From assembly GCA_964640795.1 (NCBI GenBank), contig CAZXIN010000011.1, forward strand, positions 1-64,000: a DNA stretch of 64,000 nucleotides. Reading direction: 5' to 3'. The notes under the pieces were generated by a model. The model was not told the DNA's origin and searched no databases. It saw only the letters and a program-made list of their open reading frames with translations. The DNA comes from M269 sp964640795 (GTDB taxonomy: Bacteria > Pseudomonadota > Gammaproteobacteria > Enterobacterales > Alteromonadaceae). The position numbers were made by a program, and so were the translations under genes. This document shows, piece by piece, positions 60,116 through 64,000 of this stretch. The first letter of the stretch is position 1. The number at the start of each line of letters is the position of its first letter.

Positions 60116-61886
60116 CCTCCAACGCTAATTCGCTCCCATCATGGCTGTCAGCCGTTGTAGTGTCTGTAGTGGTTTCTTCTATGGCACGTTCTTCCGCAAC
60201 CATTTCAATCAGTTTAAGCACTTCTTCAACTGAGGTAATACCCATTTTAGCGTAAGTCAGTGCCATTTTTGCTAAAGGTGCGTAGCCAGGGCTTAATTTT
60301 GCGACATGGCTAAACTCTGTGGTGTCATTGTTCTTCAAAGCATTCATCATGCTCTCTGTCATTTCAAGTAACTCAAAAACACCCACTCGACCTCTGTAAC
60401 CTGTGTGGTTACAGTTTTGACATCCGGTGCCTCGTTTAAACTTTGCGTTCGATAACTCACTATCAAGACTAGAAAGCCACACTTGTTCTTCAGCGTTTGG
60501 CTGGTAGTCAGCCTGACAGTTGTCACAATTGCGCCGCACTAAGCGCTGAGCGACAATGGCACGTAATGAAGTCGCCGCTAAATAACCTGGTGCCCCCATA
60601 TCAAGCAGACGAATAGCACTGCTCACAGCATCATTGGTATGCAATGTAGACAACACCAAATGACCGGTTAATGCACCTCGCAAGCCTATCTCAACTGTTT
60701 CGTGATCACGCATCTCACCAACCATGATGATATCCGGATCTTGCCTTAAGGTAGTACGTAATACGCCAGCAAAATCTAATCCTATTTTCTTATTTGTTTG
60801 AACTTGATTAATACGAGGCAGGCGATATTCCACAGGATCTTCTACAGTAATAATCTTTACTGCAGCTTGATTAAGTTCGCTTAAAGCACCGTAAAGTGTG
60901 GTGGTTTTCCCTGAACCTGTAGGGCCGGTAACAAGAATCATACCATGAGGCCTATGTAACAACTTTCGGAAACGCTGCAACATATTGGAAGGCATACCGG
61001 TTTGCTCTAACGTCAACACACCGGCAGATTGATCGAGCAAACGCATAACAACCGACTCGCCATTTTGCACTGGCATGGTAGAAACCCGCACATCAATGGA
61101 ATGGCCTTTGATTTTGATTTGTGTTCTGCCATCCTGAGGGAGGCGCCTCTCGGATATATCCAGTCCAGACATCAATTTAAGGCGTAATACCAGTGCAGAC
61201 GCAATATTTCGTTCCGGGATTGTGTTTTCTTGCAGAACCCCATCAACACGTTGACGGATACGTAACATACCTTCGTCAGGCTCTATATGAATATCAGACG
61301 CTTTTGTTTGTACTGCATCTTCAAAAATAGACTGAAGCAAACGAGCCACGGCTGTGTCTTGTTCACCAGTAGCACCGGTAATGAACTCAAAGTCACCATC
61401 TTCCGATGTTTCTTCACCTAATTCCTTTGCGAAGGCAACAATATCGTCAGTGCGGCGATACACATTGTCATAGGCATTCAGTAGTTGCGACTCTTGAACA
61501 ACCGCGACAGTAACAGGTTTAGGTAGGATATTACTGATAGCATCAAGTGATGCAAGGTCGGCCGGATCACTCATTCCGACCAATAATTTATCTCCCAGAT
61601 CTTCAAGTACTAATGCTCTAAAGCGACGAGCTTGTACTTCCGGCAGCAGTTTAACGGTATGTGTACTGAGCTGCTTCTGAGATATATCGATTAAAGGCAC
61701 GTTAAGTTGCTGCGCCAAGAAACTAAGCAGTCTCCCTTCTGTTACCATTTGCAAGTCGACTAGTGTATGACCTAGTTTTCTTCCAGTCTCTTTTTGAGAT
61801 GACAGAGCCTGTTGCAATTGTTCAGCCGAAATAACATTTTCATGAACAAGCAAATCACCAAGGCGCATTTTTAATTTAGGCTGCAT
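60099..61886 (-). CDS. mshE: MSHA extension ATPase MshE
   Basis: 595 aa. The N-terminal MshEN region has RLGDLLVHENVISAEQLQQA and KLGHTLVDLQMVTEGRLL, the known c-di-GMP-binding repeat, so pilus extension is probably c-di-GMP dependent. The catalytic part shows Walker A GPTGSGKTT, the Asp box, Walker B IIMVGEMRD and a zinc-binding CDNC / CQNC pair. Hexameric ATPase of pilus polymerisation. Confidence 0.95.
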   Translation of the reverse strand: MQPKLKMRLGDLLVHENVISAEQLQQALSSQKETGRKLGHTLVDLQMVTEGRLLSFLAQQLNVPLIDISQKQLSTHTVKLLPEVQARRFRALVLEDLGDKLLVGMSDPADLASLDAISNILPKPVTVAVVQESQLLNAYDNVYRRTDDIVAFAKELGEETSEDGDFEFITGATGEQDTAVARLLQSIFEDAVQTKASDIHIEPDEGMLRIRQRVDGVLQENTIPERNIASALVLRLKLMSGLDISERRLPQDGRTQIKIKGHSIDVRVSTMPVQNGESVVMRLLDQSAGVLTLEQTGMPSNMLQRFRKLLHRPHGMILVTGPTGSGKTTTLYGALSELNQAAVKIITVEDPVEYRLPRINQVQTNKKIGLDFAGVLRTTLRQDPDIIMVGEMRDHETVEIGLRGALTGHLVLSTLHTNDAVSSAIRLLDMGAPGYLAATSLRAIVAQRLVRRNCDNCQADYQPNAEEQVWLSSLDSELSNAKFKRGTGCQNCNHTGYRGRVGVFELLEMTESMMNALKNNDTTEFSHVAKLSPGYAPLAKMALTYAKMGITSVEEVLKLIEMVAEERAIEETTTDTTTADSHDGSELALEVDTDG

Positions 61887-61887
61887 A

Positions 61888-63126
61888 CTATCTTCCTAGC
61901 CCCCTTAATCGCTGTTGCATAAAAGCAGTAACTTGAGAGTCCAACTGATTGAGCGATAACGCTTTGGTATAACCTAGAATAGCGTTTTCACTCTGATTCA
62001 ATCTATCAGCAGATACACCAAGACCTAACCACCACTTCGCTTGCTCGGGTTCAATATTTGCCAGTACTCGATAATCTTCACTTGCTTGCATAAAAATATT
62101 CAAACGTTGAGCGAGCGATGCTCGTTGATTGTAATAATCAATATTCAAAGTGGCATCAGGAGACACTTTCTGCAATAACACTAACGCATCGTTACTTCGT
62201 TCATTTTGCTGGTACAATCGAGCTAACATCAAGCGAATATCATGCTGCTCAGGGTTCAGTTGTAACCCATATTGCAGCAATACTTCAGCTTTACCAAATT
62301 CTCGATTTGCGAATAGCAATGACGCAAGCTGTTTTCTCGCATTCACATTATCTGGCTGCTCATTCAATACTTTGCCTAATAACTCTATCGCCCGACCAGT
62401 TTCCTTTTCGGCTAACGCTTTTTTAGCCGATAATTTCAAGTCATCAATATTCGTCCCATCTGACAATTTAACAGCCATAGCAGTACGAGGTTTCTCAGCT
62501 TCATCAGAAATTGACTGGGTATCACTAGCGCTTTCATCAGGCAATGACACTACTGTTTCTTTCTCACTTAATGAGCTTACTTTATCATTCACTTCAGTAG
62601 CAACAAGCTCATCATCAGCTTCAAGCATAGCCGTTTTAGGCACACTCAGCTCGTCTCCTCTAGCCTGAACTTCAGCTTTGTCAGCCATGACTTGCGAATC
62701 CACAGCTTCAACACTTTCTGCGCTAAGCTCTGAGGAGGCTATAGCTGGCTTATCCTGTTGTGCGTCCTGTTTGGCTATTCTAGCAATATCAGCTATTGCT
62801 GATGGTTCAATGCGAGATACGCTACTCGCAAGGCTAGCAGGTGACAAGGGCTCTGCCACATCATCACCCACTTGATTCGTTTCTACTCCCCTTGTTTCAT
62901 GATTTGACTCTGTAGAAACCTTTACAGTGCCCTCATTATCACCGAACGCAATTGGGCCATATTGAAAATAAGCCCAACCACCTCCAGCCACCAATAGCAA
63001 GGCAACAAAAATGAGCACAAGTGGTAGCTTGCGCTTTTCAGGCGGCTGGTAATCCGCTGAGATACCAGAGCTTTGCTCTCGATTCTCTAGATCATTGAGC
63101 ATTTTATTCACGACACTCATGCCCAA
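61888..63126 (-). CDS. mshN: MSHA biogenesis protein MshN (TPR)
   Basis: 412 aa. A cytoplasmic start SVVNKMLNDLENRE (typical of MshN) precedes a TM helix (about 34-52, LPLVLIFVALLLVAGGGWAY), a long acidic linker (about 65-220) and C-terminal TPR repeats (about 230-410, with KALAEKETGRAIELLGKVL and similar). It overlaps mshM by 10 bp. Assembly factor in the periplasm. Confidence 0.88.
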   Translation of the reverse strand: MGMSVVNKMLNDLENREQSSGISADYQPPEKRKLPLVLIFVALLLVAGGGWAYFQYGPIAFGDNEGTVKVSTESNHETRGVETNQVGDDVAEPLSPASLASSVSRIEPSAIADIARIAKQDAQQDKPAIASSELSAESVEAVDSQVMADKAEVQARGDELSVPKTAMLEADDELVATEVNDKVSSLSEKETVVSLPDESASDTQSISDEAEKPRTAMAVKLSDGTNIDDLKLSAKKALAEKETGRAIELLGKVLNEQPDNVNARKQLASLLFANREFGKAEVLLQYGLQLNPEQHDIRLMLARLYQQNERSNDALVLLQKVSPDATLNIDYYNQRASLAQRLNIFMQASEDYRVLANIEPEQAKWWLGLGVSADRLNQSENAILGYTKALSLNQLDSQVTAFMQQRLRGLGR

Positions 63127-64000
63127 ACCTCAGGATAAAAATAAAAACTGCCAACACCAGCAACAGCAATGAAAGCCAATAACGCACAACTAAACCATAA
63201 CAATTTACGACTGGAGACAAACGTTGCTTCTGTATCCTTAATAGCTAACACCACATGATTATGACTAACATGGCTTTTTCCTTCACCGTAAGCGAGCATA
63301 AGTGCTTTGTGACATAAAACATTAACCAGCCTAGGTGTCCCACGAGTTGCTTTGTGTAATCTTTTACAGCAGCGATCGTTGAATGCTTCACCACCTTTAA
63401 AACCAGCCACTGCCATACGATGTTTCACGTATTGTCTTAACTGATCGAAATCCATTGCTTTCAATTCATAACTAAAGGTAATGCGTTGTTTGAGCTGCCG
63501 TAACTCAGGCAAATTTAATTTTTCATTTAATTCAGGCTGCCCGAATAGTACGACATGGATAAGCTTTCTGGATTCAGTCTCCAAGTTAGTAAATAGTCTC
63601 AGCGCTTCGATGCTTTCTATAGGTAAAGCTTGTGCTTCGTCAATAATCAATACAACTGACTTATTAGCACGATTTATTTGAATCAATCTTTCATGTATGA
63701 GGCGAGTAAACTCTTGTTGGTTCAGGTCCCCATCAACCTGTACCCCTAACTCGGCTGCTACCTCCCTTCGTAGCTCTTCAGGTGATAAGTTAGGATTTGG
63801 TAAATAAGCCAACCCAAAATGTTCAGGCAGCTCGTTGAGTAGCTTGCGACAAATCAGCGTTTTACCTGTCCCTACTTCACCAGTGACCTTTATAAAACCT
63901 TCACCGGTTTTTAACGCTGTCGTGAGCACCTGCAACGCCTCTTTATGGCTCGGCAAACCAAAAAAATAACTCGTATTAGGTGTTAATGTAAAAGGTAATT
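63117..64000 (-). CDS. mshM: MSHA biogenesis ATPase MshM, 5' end cut by the window
   Basis: The frame stays open to the right edge. Upstream of the TTG at 63956 it reads LPFTLTPNTSYFFGLPSHKE, the conserved MshM/ExeA start region, so the true start is outside. Walker A GEVGTGKT, Walker B VVLIIDEAQALP and an AAA sensor region LNLPELRQLKQRI are present, then a C-terminal TM helix (LLWFSCALLAFIAVAGVGSF). ExeA-like ATPase for secretin or pilus assembly. Further msh genes are expected beyond 64000. Confidence 0.92.
   Translation of the reverse strand, partial: LPFTLTPNTSYFFGLPSHKEALQVLTTALKTGEGFIKVTGEVGTGKTLICRKLLNELPEHFGLAYLPNPNLSPEELRREVAAELGVQVDGDLNQQEFTRLIHERLIQINRANKSVVLIIDEAQALPIESIEALRLFTNLETESRKLIHVVLFGQPELNEKLNLPELRQLKQRITFSYELKAMDFDQLRQYVKHRMAVAGFKGGEAFNDRCCKRLHKATRGTPRLVNVLCHKALMLAYGEGKSHVSHNHVVLAIKDTEATFVSSRKLLWFSCALLAFIAVAGVGSFYFYPEVWA

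Noticed and set aside
1..64000. CRISPR array or riboswitch
   Set aside because: No regularly spaced repeats were seen, and no aptamer core was recognised upstream of metabolic genes.

Overview
The window reads as a chromosomal segment of a moderately AT-rich gammaproteobacterium, most likely a marine Alteromonadales-type bacterium. The evidence is an ArcA response regulator nearly collinear with the enterobacterial one, an MSHA pilus locus placed next to mreBCD, the mreBCD-maf-rng-yhdP-nitrilase-tldD order, the darP/pmbA pair and the yggX-mutY neighbourhood beside tRNA-Phe. The genus is not determined. There are no CRISPR arrays or rRNA genes, and one complete tRNA.

Left chromosomal flank (1-5836). 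The 3' part of an M1-type metallopeptidase gene, probably fused to an ABC-2 permease upstream, enters from the left edge. It is followed by an exported serine beta-lactamase-like hydrolase and an OmpR-type two-component pair. The response regulator has no canonical start codon in its open frame. A truncated ISL3-family transposase tail lies against the island border.

Genomic island (5837-23089). A 47-bp direct repeat of the 3' part of tRNA-Phe marks attL and attR, and an intact tyrosine integrase with a DUF4224-like partner lies beside the tRNA. The left end carries an IncFII-type replication initiator (RepA). Its leader has a plausible CopA-like antisense RNA, a UUGGCG target loop and a Tap-like leader ORF, so the island looks like a captured plasmid replicon. 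Downstream of repA is a long, very hairpin-rich non-coding stretch, including an 85-nt three-way-junction fold. Remnants of an HxlR regulator and of IS91- and IS3-type transposases follow. The cargo looks defence-like: a small membrane protein coupled to a HExxH metallopeptidase, a PD-(D/E)xK nuclease protein, a coiled-coil membrane protein and a HEPN-like protein. There is also a residue of an ICE-type conjugation module (TraG_N-like and DUF3262/TIGR03758-like). A possible nested unit of 2.8 kb (second recombinase, HTH protein, HEPN-like gene) is bounded by two near-identical 18-bp palindromes. A second integrase tail next to tRNA-Phe records an earlier integration.

Right chromosomal flank (23121-64000). 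It holds housekeeping genes yggX, mutY, an alpha/beta hydrolase, trmB, rsmC and glgA; a CHASE8-like sensor kinase with a YfiR-like periplasmic partner; arcA; the TldD/PmbA protease genes; darP; an Ig-repeat lipoprotein; the cell-shape operon mreBCD with maf, rng and yhdP; and a SUMF1/PEGA protein. The MSHA type IV pilus locus follows, from mshM (cut by the right edge) through N, E, G, F, B, A, C, D, O and P to Q, all on the minus strand. Hairpins directly after mreB and mshA suggest that the first gene of mreBCD and the major pilin are expressed above the genes that follow them.
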